Shown piece after piece: positions 32,931 to 44,761 of a stretch of 64,000 bases of DNA (the first letter of the stretch is position 1; the number at the start of each line of letters is the position of its first letter). Under the pieces are notes generated by a model. It ran no database searches. It was not told the DNA's origin and saw nothing but the letters and a program-made list of their open reading frames with translations. Where the stretch lies: contig JAVGVS010000024.1 of NCBI GenBank assembly GCA_032718565.1, positions 3,259,213 to 3,323,212 of the forward strand, written 5' to 3'. The position numbers were made by a program, and so were the translations under genes. The DNA is from Distichodus sexfasciatus (lineage: Eukaryota; Chordata; Actinopteri; Characiformes; Distichodontidae).

Positions 32931-34251
32931 AGTACATAAGGGCCAATGAACTGTCATTATTCTTGAAATGTCGACTCAAATGAAGTAGAGGTGTTTTAAA
33001 AGATTAACACATTTTACAGGCTATCTCAGATGTAGTCACATCCAGCTTATTTTTTTGAGATTGGGGTTCGATCTGCTTCACAGTTTTAGTCCAAATCAAC
33101 AAAAGATACATTTGAACATCTAACGTGTTTTGGATAAGAACAGCTTTTTCATTCCTACACAAGGATTAATTGGAGAGCTTAGCAGCAAAAAAACCCCCAA
33201 AACCAATAAATCCTCCCCAAAAACTAACACCAGTGGATTTTTCCAAAAAATACCTTCAAGAAAAATGTCAAACATAATAAGTTCACTCTTTTGGATATTG
33301 GCATTAGATGTGTATTAGAGCATTTGAATGATTGAGATAACACACTTTAAAAAGAATAAAAGACAGTTAGTTTTAATCATAAATGCCTGCAGAGATTGGC
33401 ATACAGTAGATCTGGTGGAGCTACATAGCTTTACATCTCATTTTTTCCATCTCGGGCAAAAACGTCTGGAAGTGGAACTTGGTTGATAAAGGAACAACTG
33501 CTAGCAGAGTGTGCTGATGTGTAAATAGGGATACAACAGCTGGCCATATCTACAGATTGCAGACTTCAGCCTTCCTTGACTGGAAAGATTTGGATCCAGG
33601 TACACGGCAGTTTTATTTAAGAATATGGGTTTTAGTCGGTTTGTTGAGCAATAGGGAAAACTGGGGAAATATGTGCTGTAACGGGGGATTTTATACTGTA
33701 TACCTTAATTATGATAATTAAACCTTAACATTTACATTGTAAGTGTACAGTTCTTTGTAGTCCACGACCGCTCTTCAATCTGTAAAGCTAGACTTAAAAA
33801 CTGTCATTAAAACCAAGTTACCGCCAACTAAGCTATATATTTTAACTAAAATCATGTAGGAGAAAAGGGGAGGTTCGTGCACAAGCAACAAACATACATA
33901 TATATATATGTACACAAACATGGTGCCGCCAGCCTCTTCAACCAGTGTGAAAAATCACATGACACTGACAAAATCATCCATTAATCAAATAACCCCTCAA
34001 TCACGGCAGTGCCCGGGGCAGGGAGCAAATTACAGCGTGCAGAAGAGTTTTAATTAAACGGTGGGTGTTAAATTGTCTTCCGTCATTGCCTCTCACACAG
34101 CACGTAAACAGGTTTTCAGTATTTCTACTGCTACACTGTGCTTAAAAGTCAGCTTTAAACCACACATTTTATGTGGTTTATTGTGGTTTATTGTAACTGC
34201 CAAGTATTTTCTCATTCCTTTGAGTAAGATGCTGCTGTTAATATGTTAAAT

Positions 34252-34400
34252 GGAAACTGGAACACCCAGGAACACCCGGGAGCACCCAGAGGAAACCCAC
34301 AAAACACAGGGAGAGCACACAGAAAGGCCCAACGGCTGCCCCGGGGATCGAACCCAGCACCTTCGCGGTGTGAGGCGAGGCGGTGTAAAAGATTCTTCTC
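34252..34400 (-). mobile_element. SINE-like family B copy 1 (reverse, 5' part)
   Basis: Reverse copy with CCCGGGAGCACCCAGAGGAA, GGGGATCGAACCCAG and the head complement. The open frames here are read-through of the repeat. Confidence 0.7.
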
Positions 34401-34736
34401 TTATAACCAAGACGGGTATTTTCAACTCACGGGTGTTTCTGTTTGGCGTTGAAGCTACTGTGCCCTTGTGTGACACACGTTGCCCCACAGTGCTGCACTG
34501 TAGCTGCGAGATGGAGTTGGAGAATGGATTCCACCTCGGTGAAGATGGAAGCAAGAATCTGCGGCTAGCTGTGGTTAGCTAGTTTTTTACTGCAGCTTGT
34601 ACTGTAGCTAGCTACTATATTAAAACACTTGCTTGGCTATAACTTAACTACTGTTATCATGAGCAGCTTGTAGCTTGAAAAGCTAATATTTAACAGTAGC
34701 TTCCCCAATGCTGGTAGCAGCGAAATGGCCCATACA

Positions 34737-35720
34737 CAGTGTTGTGCAAGTTACTTGCAAAGTGTAATACACTATACATTACTTGTTACTGGTATTCAAA
34801 TGTAATCCGCTACCTTACAATATTACTGTCTCAGAATTGTAATCTTTACATGACTTCTGTAACTTTTCAGTTACTTTCACCGAAATAACTGTGAAATTAT
34901 AACTTGACATTCTAATATGAGAAAAAATATTGCAGGTCATTACATGCCCAGTAAAAGGTGATGTTTTGTAGCATAATGATTATGTGCTAACCAGGCTACA
35001 AACAATATGATTAATATAACTGGCAAAGTAAGGGCTTAAGAGACAATTCAAGAAACATTAACAGCCAAAATGAAAAATGACTAGAATTTGAATAACATCA
35101 TAATAGAGGTGGAATAAATATTAAGTCTAGGCTTGTTCATCATTAAACAAAACAAAACTATATCCCACATTAATGCTTACTATAATGACAAGATGCATTT
35201 TTCTTACGATTGTCATTCCTTTATTCTCTTTGAATTCAAGAGATTCTCAACATAAGTCGTGCATAATGCTCGAGGTGTTTTTTCAAATTGCTGTGCTATT
35301 TCTCGACGTCGATAGTTCTTTAGGGTTTGGGCAAAGATTGCACTTGACTAAAACAGTCTTTTTGTCCTTATCCCTGACGAACTCAAAGTAATGCGCAAAT
35401 GTCCACCTTGCAAAAGTACTGTCTTCTGCCATCTCAGCCTTATGTGCTGCACTGTGCAAGGGCTCAACTGACCAAGAACAGGAAACACTCTCGCGCATTT
35501 TTTAAAATCACAGATAATTAATATGAGGTCTCGCAGTCTTGCTGTTTTTAAACAAATACATTTTTGGTTAAAAGTGCTTTGTAACGCACACGTTACTGAA
35601 CATGTACCGAGTAAAATATTACAGAAAATTGATAAGTAGTGCCTTACATTACTACGTTACAGCAGAAAGTAATCCGTTACTGTAACTCGTTACTTTTGTA
35701 ATGCTTTACTCCCAATACTG
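34737..35720 (-). mobile_element. hAT transposon remnant, 984 bp, with perfect 8-bp target duplication
   Basis: The ends read CAGTGTTGTGC and CCCAATACTG. The flanks are identical octamers CCCATACA (34729-34736 and 35721-35728), the hAT hallmark. It contains a BED-finger-like fragment on the minus strand but no catalytic RNase H-like region, so it is an internally deleted, non-autonomous copy. Confidence 0.85.
35283..35498 (-). pseudogene. BED zinc-finger fragment of a hAT transposase
   Basis: 71 aa with ARWTFAHYFEF followed by VKCNLCPNPKELSTSRNSTA. This fits the N-terminal half of a BED finger (aromatic pair, then CxxC). The HxxxH half and the transposase body are missing. It lies inside the hAT element. 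Confidence 0.55.
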
Positions 35721-35739
35721 CCCATACATGTGTCATTTC

Positions 35740-36021
35740 GGGGCGGCACGGTGGTGCAGTCGTTAGCGCTGCTGCCTTAGAGCGAGAAGGTCCTGGGTTT
35801 GATCCCTGGGTCTGTCGTAGGGTCTTTCTGTGTGAAGTTTGCTTGCTCTCCCCGGGTTCGCGTGGGTTTCTGCCGGGGGCTCTGGTTTCCTCCCACAATC
35901 CAAAAGCGTGCACTGTAGGTTACTTGGCGACTCTAAATTGGCCCTGAAAGGTGTGACTGAGTGTGTGTCCTGTGGCGTGTTGGTGCCTGCCCAGAGCTGG
36001 TACCCACCTTGCGCCTGTAGT
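35740..36021 (+). mobile_element. SINE-like family B copy 2 (forward), fused to family A copy 7
   Basis: tRNA-like head GGGGCGGCACGGTGGTGCAG, B-box-like GGTTTGATCCC, body with GGCGACTCTAAATTGGCCCT, ending CGCCTGTAGTCCCG. It starts 12 bases after the hAT target duplication. Confidence 0.75.
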
Positions 36022-36195
36022 CCCGTACCGGCAAAGGTACCACTGAGGTACTCAATAAGAAAGTACTGTCTTCAAGCAGAGGTTCCCGGGCACTGCCCAC
36101 TGCTCCTTCGTGGATAGGATAGGTCAGATGTACAGGTCACATTTCATTGTGTTGTACTGTGGTTCACAACAACAAATAATCACTCACTTCAATCA
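36022..36195 (+). mobile_element. SINE-like family A copy 7 (forward, head missing)
   Basis: Begins at TACCGGCAAAGGTACCACTG directly after family B copy 2 and runs to the AATAATCACTCACTTCAATC tail. Confidence 0.75.
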
Positions 36196-36199
36196 TCTT

Positions 36200-36560
36200 C
36201 AGTCGCTCTGAAAAATCTGCCGTGTGACGAGCAACAGGACGGACTGCCTCACTGCCTCATTTTGTTACCTGAAGTGCCACGCTAAATAGCCGGTTGCCCT
36301 GCTAAAGCCGAGCCAGACTTGCGTGTTCCGAGCCGAGCCTCCCTGGCTGTATGCTGGCCCCAGGCCACTTTGTCACATTGTGCAGAAGCGAGTTTATTTA
36401 TAGGAGGCCGGGCAGCGTGCCAGGCGGGCACCTTATTGCACAGTGCTGTACCGCGGTCATTTAATCCTCCCAGGGATCTCCGCCGTGCCACTGAAGACGT
36501 TTGGAGACTGTCAGAGGGCATATCGCTCTTGGCGCTGGGCGGAGGGGGAAGAGGGGGATG
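36200..36560. other. single-copy, G+C-rich intronic stretch
   Basis: No repeat partner in the window and no convincing protein. Higher G+C than its surroundings. Open frames on both strands have no family resemblance. It could be a conserved noncoding element. Confidence 0.25.
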
Positions 36561-36733
36561 GCGGGGGAGAGAGAGAGGTTTTTCTAATTACAGGACAGTC
36601 GAGGGAGAAAGGAAGGAAGGAAGCAGGCTTTTGCTGTGGCTGTTCAGAGAGGGCGAGGTGTCGGGACGTCTCAATTGATTCTTTTGTCTACTACGGATTT
36701 TTCTCCTTGCTGTGTGTGCTCACTCTGCTTCAG

Positions 36734-36760
36734 AGTACACACACACACACACACACACTT
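36734..36760. repeat. (CA)n microsatellite
   Basis: About 13 CA units. Confidence 0.9.
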
Positions 36761-36894
36761 CTACTCTTCTTTCTTTTCCCATCCCCCCGTCCCGTTTCTG
36801 TATGTTCCACTTTTAATATTACAGGTCACTGCAGCACATCTCACGGCAAATGAAGTAACATGTGCCTGTTTAACCAAGCAGCAAACAGATGGTA

Positions 36895-37390
36895 CAAGTA
36901 TTCTCGCTCTCTCCTCTTTTCATTCCTCCTTCCCTCTCTCTCTGTTTTCCCCATCCCGTTTCTCTTCCGTGTGCTGTTCTCTCTTCCTCATTCCCTCCTC
37001 ATCTCTTTCTCTCCACTGACACTCTCTCCACTCTCTCCCTTTCCCTTATCTCGCTTTCTCATGTCATCGTTATCTCTATTTTTAATCCCCCCTTCTCTCT
37101 CTCTCTCCCTCCCTTTACCTTCCCTCTCCACTCTCTTCTTCTCTCTCTACAGTACCTCTGTCCCATCTCTCTTCCTCATGCTATTTTTCTCTGCATCATT
37201 CACCTCCTTCCATCCCTTTCCTTTTCCTCTCTGCCTCCTTCTACCATCCCACCTCCCTCCTCATGCAATCTCCCTCTCACCTTTCCCTCTTTCATCCTTA
37301 TCTCTCTCCTCCTTTCACATTTCTTTCTTTCTCGATTCCACCGGCTCACTTTGTCCCAAATCTCTCCCACCACCTCCCTTCCTCTCCGTT
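36895..37390 (+). repeat. polypyrimidine tract of about 500 bases
   Basis: Almost only C and T on the sense strand of the KCTD transcript. It produces long Ser/Leu/Pro open frames that are compositional artefacts. Confidence 0.85.
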
Positions 37391-38069
37391 CCGTCCCCAC
37401 AAAGAAAGCTGCATTGCACGGCAGTTTGCCAGGGATGCTGAGCGTAATACAATTTTGCCCCCTAAAACCACTGAACTGTAATTACGCCAAGGCCATTACC
37501 GTCTTGATTAAAACCTTCCCCGACACTGCAGTACGGCACACCAAGTAGACTGAAGGGAGATTTAGAGACGGAATAGCAGAAGCTGCACGCTGTAATAAAA
37601 TATGTTGGTTGAGTTTCAAACTTCATACCTTTCCATCAAACTGCAATATGTAATTATGAAGCAACTTTAGATATTAAGATTTACACAGTTTAAAATGTTC
37701 GAGAGCTAGAGTTTAATGGATTAATTGAAATGAATAATACATATGGGCCCATAAATGATGTGTCTTCATGAAATGAAATTTATTAAAACATATTAGTATT
37801 AATAATAAATATATTGAAAATGTACAGTACAATTTAATAACGTTTAGTTTATATTAATAACTTATTTCAAATATCCAATTATAGTTAATTATTTTTTCGG
37901 CTTCTTTCATATATGTCAAAACGTGCAATTTAATATTTTATTGAGCATAATCACATAATTTATGTAAAACTTAATGTTGTAACAAATCATTTTTAGTGTA
38001 GCAGCAACAGCGAGCTAACACTACAGAGCCCATGTTGAAGTGGAAGGGGCGGAAGTGGGAGTCACCTTC

Positions 38070-38300
38070 GCCATCTGGCGACTCCAGGGTCTAATCTTCA
38101 CTCTTAATTATCAATAAGCTCTGGAGGTCTCTGTCCTCCGTGACTGAACCGAGGAGATTTACAGAGTGCGGCAGCTGCCCCTTGGCCCGGCGGGCCTCAC
38201 GGCACCGAGTTGCAGCCTGCCGCCCAGCACGGTGCCAGAGTCCAAGCCTGCCTGCTCTTATGCATAAACACGAGCAGTGTGCCATTAGTGTAGCAACCAA
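38070..38300. other. single-copy, G+C-rich intronic stretch
   Basis: Bounded by AT-rich DNA. Contains TTAATTATCAATAA and a TTATGCATAAA core. No coding match; possible noncoding element. Confidence 0.25.
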
Positions 38301-38972
38301 GAGCGATGCTCTTTTCCCTCTCTCACACTTTGGCACTTTCCGTCTCTCACACACATAAACATACACACACACACAGAGGCTGGGCACACGAAATGAAGAT
38401 TGACGTGCGTGTAATTCTGCCGGAATCTGTCACTGCATGGGGCAGCTGCCGTTGTGGAGAGTAATGCTGTAAATAAGGGACTTGGGGAGAAAATACAAAG
38501 AGAATCAGAAGAGTAATATTGTCACAATGGGTCTCATTACGGTGCGCCTTCTCCATTGTTTGGGAATACAGATGGGAGAACGTAGACAGGCGTCACGCAG
38601 ATGGAGCACGAAAAATATATAGAAAGAAATAACAATACAACGGCACCGCCATATGCACCCATGTCCCTATTTCATTCCTTTCTCTCTCGTTTCTGTCTAT
38701 GCATATAAAACACTTTACAACCAATAAACACTACATGTAATTGCAACTTTTAGAAATCAAGCCCCTGCCTTGTGCAAACACACTATGTTGGTGGTGGTTT
38801 ACTTCATTTACAGAATCTTTCCTAATTCTCCCTTGAGCAACTTGGGGTTACGTCAAGGACTCAATTGTAATAGTGCTGGAAGCAGGATAGAACTAGATTC
38901 GAACTCACAACCTCATGGAAGTCGCTCAGGATAAGAGTGTCTGATAAGTGCTTTAAATGTTTTATACATGTC

Positions 38973-39032
38973 ATGGTGTTGTAGTACTCGAGAGCAGTTT
39001 TTTGAAGTCTCGGTCTTGTCTCATTATACATA
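38973..39032 (-). mobile_element. repeat family C copy 1, end part (split by nested MITE)
   Basis: Contains GTGTTGTAGTACTCGAGA and GTCTCGGTCTTGTCTC. It continues at 39661 after the inserted MITE and is the inverse of the copy at 53326-54298. Confidence 0.6.
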
Positions 39033-39660
39033 TATGACCTGATCTGGCAAAATGAGTCACAGCGACCCAAAATTCAAAACTGAGGTTTTGGTATCATTGA
39101 CAAGATGAAAAAATAAGCTTTAAAATGATATCTCGGTCAAAGCTATATCTTAAACGGTTGTCAAGTTACAATCGTTTGAATTATGGTATCGCAGCACCAT
39201 TTTCCAACTGAAAAACCGAGAAAATCGCATTTAAAGTTTTTCGTCAGTTTTTTGTTGATATCTTTAACAATCCATAGCATCCAAAGAGATGCACCCAGTA
39301 TTCAACAACAGAATTTTACTACAGGCATTTAGATACTTAGGAAAATATATTAAATCAGACTGAAGCTTCAATTATTTCAAAATATTTATTAAATACTTAT
39401 CAAATAAAGCGAAAACAGCATTTATTTTGGACATTCTTTTGTAAGATTTGAGAGCTGCAACTCAACTTAAATGGCCATTTAAGTACATTTTCACAATTAT
39501 TTCCATGATGAAACTTTGGGAGATTAATTTTGAACACCTTTTCTTTCATATAAGACCAAAAAAGAAAAATCGATATTTTTGATGTTTTTCAACATAATCG
39601 GCCCGTATCTAAATAAATAGAACGCCGACTTCCCACTCATTACGGCAGATCGGGTCACAT
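39033..39660. mobile_element. MITE of the GATCTGCC family, nested in family C
   Basis: The left end TATGACCTGATCTGGC and right end CAGATCGGGTCACATA are inverted repeats. The internal 600 bases are AT-rich with no transposase. A rearranged copy is at 15190-15380. Confidence 0.7.
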
Positions 39661-39958
39661 ATGTAAGAGATAAATATTGAACAAACATGTTTAATGTTGT
39701 TTAGGCTTTGCATGTTCCACGTATTCTCATTTGTAATGTGGTGTAAAACGTGCACTGTTCTTGCCTCACTCTCGTCTCGGTCTCGCCCCGCCCTGGTCTT
39801 GGTTTTATCTTGGTCTCGGTGGCCTTGTTCCCGGTGTTCCCGGTGTTCCCGGTAAGTGGTCAGGACGTTTTTTATAGACAGATAGGCCGAGTACAAATAC
39901 GAGACAAGACTGAGATCTTCAAAAACCTGAGATCTACCTCAAGCACCTGGATATGAAA
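39661..39958 (-). mobile_element. repeat family C copy 1, remainder
   Basis: Matches the inverse of 53326-53445 (GAGATAAATATTGAACAAAC and the GTCTCGGTCTCG-rich end). It includes three CCCGGTGTT-type short repeats near 39829-39852. Confidence 0.6.
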
Positions 39959-40856
39959 TATTTACATTTATGAATGTAAATATTTCATAGACATGAGTCA
40001 TTAAATGGTCAAAACATATTTTACTTACCCATTTCTGACACTTCCAAAATTCACTCAGGTGGGAGAGTGGGGGGATGGGCAATAAAAAAAGAGAAACTCG
40101 GCGGGCCGTTGTAAAGCTCCAGCATCGCTGGAGCGTAACCATAGAGACAATAGGCATGTTTTTAACTTTGAAAAGCTTCTCACATCCCACTCAAGACTTC
40201 CTCATGAAGCTGGGAGCCAGGCAGAGACCAACTAAGATCATCTCACAAAGCTCTCCAGGCGTTGGTTTATGCAATTGTGCACGACGGCGTCTGAACTTGC
40301 AGACGGGTCTAGGACGGTTGAAAAATGAACAAGACTAAAAAAGGCGTTTGAGGGGAACCATTCACTTTGTTTGATTACCACTGAGAACCGGGCGTCCATA
40401 AACATTGTTTTTAGGGATAAATCTGGTCGCCCGTCATGCTCTTTATTTAGACCAAAATTAGTCGCTAAAAATTGTGCTTGGTTTAGTCCGTCTGATTAGG
40501 TCCACATTTCGCCCATGACGGACGTCTTTTTAGAACCACATACAGCCCTAATAGAGCCATGGAAATATATTGCAGAAAATAGGAGGTTATTAAAGCGATT
40601 AAAACGTGTTGTGTGAACTTCATCCAAACATTACTGAATATAATCAACTTCTGGACTAGTGGCCATACGCATATGTTACGCCCTCTTCCTGTAGAATCGT
40701 TATCTTTGCATATTTCTTTTGTAATTTCTCACTTATTAGCTTATAAACTCTTCCTCCTTACAAAAGCTCCAGATAATTTCTCCAGCTTTTATTCAATTTA
40801 TCTCCCGTTTTTTTATTGATCCAGTAAAATCCTTGCGCCTGACTTGGGCGCGCATG

Positions 40857-40864
40857 TGACGTCA
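40857..40864. promoter_or_regulatory. full CRE palindrome in the KCTD intron
   Basis: A perfect TGACGTCA; no nearby promoter is evident. It may be chance. Confidence 0.2.
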
Positions 40865-42621
40865 TCAGGAGTAGACCGGTTGAAAGTTCTGCTCACGTTT
40901 TTGGCGCTTGTGATCACCGTTCTGTGCGTTACTATTACCACGCTGTATTAGGGCCATTATAGATTAAAAAGAAAAAAATGAACCGAGATAAAATTCCGAG
41001 GAAAAACTCAGAAATTCTGAGATTAAAGTTGTAGATTTACGAGAAGAAAAGTTGGATATTCTCTAAGATTAAAGTGACAGAGTTTTTATGAGGAAAAAAC
41101 TTGTACAATTGAGAGAAAAATGTCAGATATTCTCCGAGATCTTAAGGTCGCAAATTTGCGAGATTTGTCTCATAAATGTACCACTGTACGTCCGTTCGAC
41201 CTATCTTGGAGGTGGAGGGACGTCTTTTTCTAAGTCTTTTCAACCAAATGTCAACGTTTTTTTAGACATCTTTTCAACACCTCATGATAACTGCCAAAAT
41301 GTACTCTTACTTGTTGTCAGGAGTCATCACGTCCATTGATGTGAAAGTGATGATTTATGAAATTTCTTTTAAAATTTTAGTTGAAAAGGTGTTAAATACT
41401 GCAATGTAAGTGAGTGCACAGAAACAAACACCATCTTCATGAGATACTTTCACTGACTGACATAATTACTAGCTCTAAAAAATCTACACCTAACCAGAAC
41501 ATTATTTTTTGTATTCTTTTACGTTTTAAACATGACATTTTCTATAAAAGCACTGGGTCTACATGCGAAAATGTCCCTCACGGACCCACACAAAAAATCT
41601 CAGATGTTCGTGCCATTTACACGATGAATTCAGGTTCAACCAAATAAAACCTGCCCCCACAGAAACAGACACACACAGACAAAAACACATGCGCTTACAC
41701 ACGTGTTCGTAAGAGCCTGGTAGTGGTGACACATTAGTGTTGCTAATAGCAGTAATGATGGGGCTGTAAGAAAATGTGCCACTGATAACAGATGGGCAGC
41801 CTGGTTGGGGGCAGAGGGGGGAGCAAGAGACACTAGAGAGTGCTTTCACATTTCAGCAGAGTGACAGCAAAATGGAAGACTATTTTCCTCTTTACCTCAT
41901 AAGCCTCGGCAGAGGAACGTGACCCATCCCCCATCCTTACGCTAGATAATTCCACTGGTACTCAACACCACCCCCCCTCTTCGATGCACACACCCACGTC
42001 TAAAGCCTGAGAAACCCACGCACTGCCGCTGGGAGGCTTAGAGGAGGAAGCGAGCGAGCACTCGGGAGCCGGTCTATCTATAAACGCCATTCAGAGCTCC
42101 GGGAGATTGCGGCCCTCGCTCTCGCCCTCCGTCTAACTCACGTTCCGCCGAGACTGAAATTATCTCTCGAAATCATGTGCACGTTGCTAAAAACACAATC
42201 TCACCCCACTCACAGACACGTAGCGACGTACACGGAAGTTGACGAGCATTTGGAACATTTTATTCAGGCTCTTTCTTAGAGGTTTGACGGCGAAGTTTAC
42301 GGCGGAGATGAGTCTACACTCGAGTGAGGGCGGACAGGAGTGTTGGAGTGTGGGTTCGCACAGCACCGAGCCAAATGAATGCATGCCAGGGGTTGAATGG
42401 GCAAAAAAAGCGAGAGATCTAAGTGCTTCCTTAAAGCCAGGGGCAGCGTCTTTCAGCCTGTTGTGAAAGACATCTGAGCAGACCTCTGACCTCGACTTAC
42501 TCAGCCAACACAGCACTAAGGCGAATAATCACCAAGGCAGCATTTCCCCCCTTGGCAGGTTTACAAGCTCTTCCCTCACTTTGCCTCATATCTCATTTCC
42601 AAACACACACCACTCCTCCTC

Positions 42622-42646
42622 ACACACACACACACACACACACACA
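42622..42646. repeat. (CA)n microsatellite
   Basis: About 12 CA units. Confidence 0.9.
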
Positions 42647-42879
42647 TTTACTCGTAGACCTCAGCAATAAAAATAATATGATATGAGGTCTGTGTCGCAA
42701 TAGGTAATCAATAGCAAAATTGTTTGGAGAATTTTTAATTCCTCCATTTAAAAGTCGTCCACCATTAAAGTATGTAATGAATTCACAAAGTTTTGATGCA
42801 GCAACAAACCACAAGTGTACAGCCAATTATATCACTTTATAAAGCAAGCAGCATGCAGACATTTAACATATTCCGATTT

Positions 42880-43165
42880 GGGGCGGCACAGTGGCGCAGT
42901 GGTTAGCGCGGCCGCCTCACAGTGAGAAGGTCCTGGATTTGATCCCTGAGTCAGCTGTGTGGAGTTTGCACGCTCTCCCCGTGTTTTACTGGCGCTCCAG
43001 TTTCCTCCCACAGTCCCAATAGCATGCAGTATAGGTTAATCAACGACTATAAATTGGCCCTGTAGGATGTGAATGTGAGTGTGATTGTGAGAGTGGGTGT
43101 GCCCAGCAGTGTGTTGGCGCCTGCCCAGTGTTGGTCCCCACCTTGCGCCCGTAGTTCCCAGGATA
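42880..43165 (+). mobile_element. SINE-like family B copy 3 (forward), fused to family A copy 8
   Basis: Head GGGGCGGCACAGTGGCGCAG to GTAGTTCCCAGGATA, directly followed by the family A head. Confidence 0.75.
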
Positions 43166-43420
43166 GGCAGTTGGTGGCGTAACGGTAGGGCGTTCGCCCC
43201 GTGATCAGGTCGCTGGTTCGAATTCAGGACCAATAAGGGAGCCTCTGAGGCACTCATGAGCAAGATAGCGTCCCCAAGCACCGCTCCCCGGGCGCTGCCC
43301 ATGTTAGCTGCCCACTGTTAGCTGCCCACTGCTCTTTCACGGATGGGTCAAATGCAGATGTCAGCTTGTGGTGCATTGTGTGCTGTGTTCACCATGACAA
43401 ATAATCACTCACTTTCACGT
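43166..43420 (+). mobile_element. SINE-like family A copy 8 (forward, near full length)
   Basis: GGCAGTTGGTGGCGTAACGG to AATAATCACTCACTTTCA. The TTAGCTGCCCACTG unit is duplicated near 43303-43331. Confidence 0.8.
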
Positions 43421-44547
43421 TCCTTAGGTTTACAAAACACTTAACCTGCACACTTACTAAATTCTAGAGGTTGTGATTGCATTAAAATTTCGAACTTGAT
43501 AAAAACTCATTAAATTCAATGTTAAGTGGTTAACTTAAGTGCTGTTTAAAAATAGGTTATTTAAAATGATCAGTAATTTATTGAGTGATAAACATTTTTA
43601 TCGCGATACAAATTTTCAGCCATATCACCAAACCCTACACACTCACAAACAAACTTCCCTGTGTGTCTTACTTCTCTGCATTTCACTTCCAATCCTCTCC
43701 TCCCAGCCCAGACTGCGCTCACCTCCATCCCGGTGGCTGGCTCACTTTCGGGAGCCGAGATAATCTCAAAGCTGCTCCCAAGCTCTTTCGGCAGCTCCGG
43801 CGTCAACGCTTTGATAGCGAGAAAAAGAAAGAGGAGAATGCCATCAAACATTCTGTGTGAAGTCCCGCTGACCACCTAGAAACCTCATTCAAATGGAGTG
43901 GAGTGAAGCCAGGAGGGAGTAGATGGAGTCCCAAGGGCACGACACGCCTCCCCGTTTCTCACGCTCTTTGTTTTGATTGTGCACATAATTGTAAAACCCT
44001 CCGGGTGCGTGGCCTCATTCCGATGGAAACGTTAGCTCGGAATCTGCTTGACGTGTTGACGGTTTGTTTGAAAACGGGCTCTCGACCAAATATGACACAC
44101 ATTTGCGTGACGGCCCGGAGGCAGAAGATGATGACATTTTGTAAATCTGAATGTGTTCATAGAAATTCAGTGATTTTACCTTAATATTGGATCCAACCAG
44201 TGAAAAATATTTAGATATTAGTGACATTGGCTTTTTTCCGTTTTTTTATTTGTAACATTTCAAGGGATATAGTTAGATTTCTTAATCACATGACATATCT
44301 TTTTACTCAGGGTGTAAATCAGTTCACCATGACATGATATATTGATTCAAAGGACAATGATTTGTTGTTTGCCGACCTGACAGGGTCTGCTACTGGGTTG
44401 CCAACTTTGGTCAGTTGGCAGGAGTAAGATTTTAAATTTCCGGATGTCCGAGCGTCGGGAGCGTTAGCCTAGGGTTAGCCAGTTGAGTACGTATCTATAT
44501 TGTTACTACACAGAATTGTTTCATTCATTCATTCATTTATTATTCAA

Positions 44548-44612
44548 ACTGGGGGGACCGGAGCTTATCCTGGGAACTACGGGCACAAGGCAGGGAACAA
44601 CCCTGGGCAGGC
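44548..44612 (-). mobile_element. SINE-like family B tail fragment (reverse)
   Basis: GGACCGGAGCTTATCCTGGG and the following block match the reverse of the family B 3' end. A short ATTC repeat precedes it. Confidence 0.5.
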
Positions 44613-44761
44613 GTCAACCTCTCAACCTCTTAATCCCAATAGAGGCCATAAGGACTGACCATACCTCATATGAGTTATAAATCTTGCATTTGACACAAGT
44701 TTTATAAACCTTGTAATTAACATATTTGAAACTACATATTTGCTTGTGTTTGTGTTCGCAG

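Larger units (their letters stand above)
29591..44761 (+). other. KCTD large intron (15.2 kb)
   Basis: Starts GTGAGT and ends GTTCGCAG. It contains family A and B copies, a hAT copy, nested elements, a polypyrimidine tract and several single-copy stretches. For the short form, its first part is the 3' UTR. Confidence 0.7.

Noticed and set aside
34243..34582. 69-110 aa open frames around 34.4 kb
   Set aside because: They run through a reverse family B repeat and do not continue as a domain.
36319..37548. Several 120-220 aa plus-strand open frames
   Set aside because: They are translations of the polypyrimidine tract and a CA microsatellite (Ser/Leu/Pro/Phe runs).
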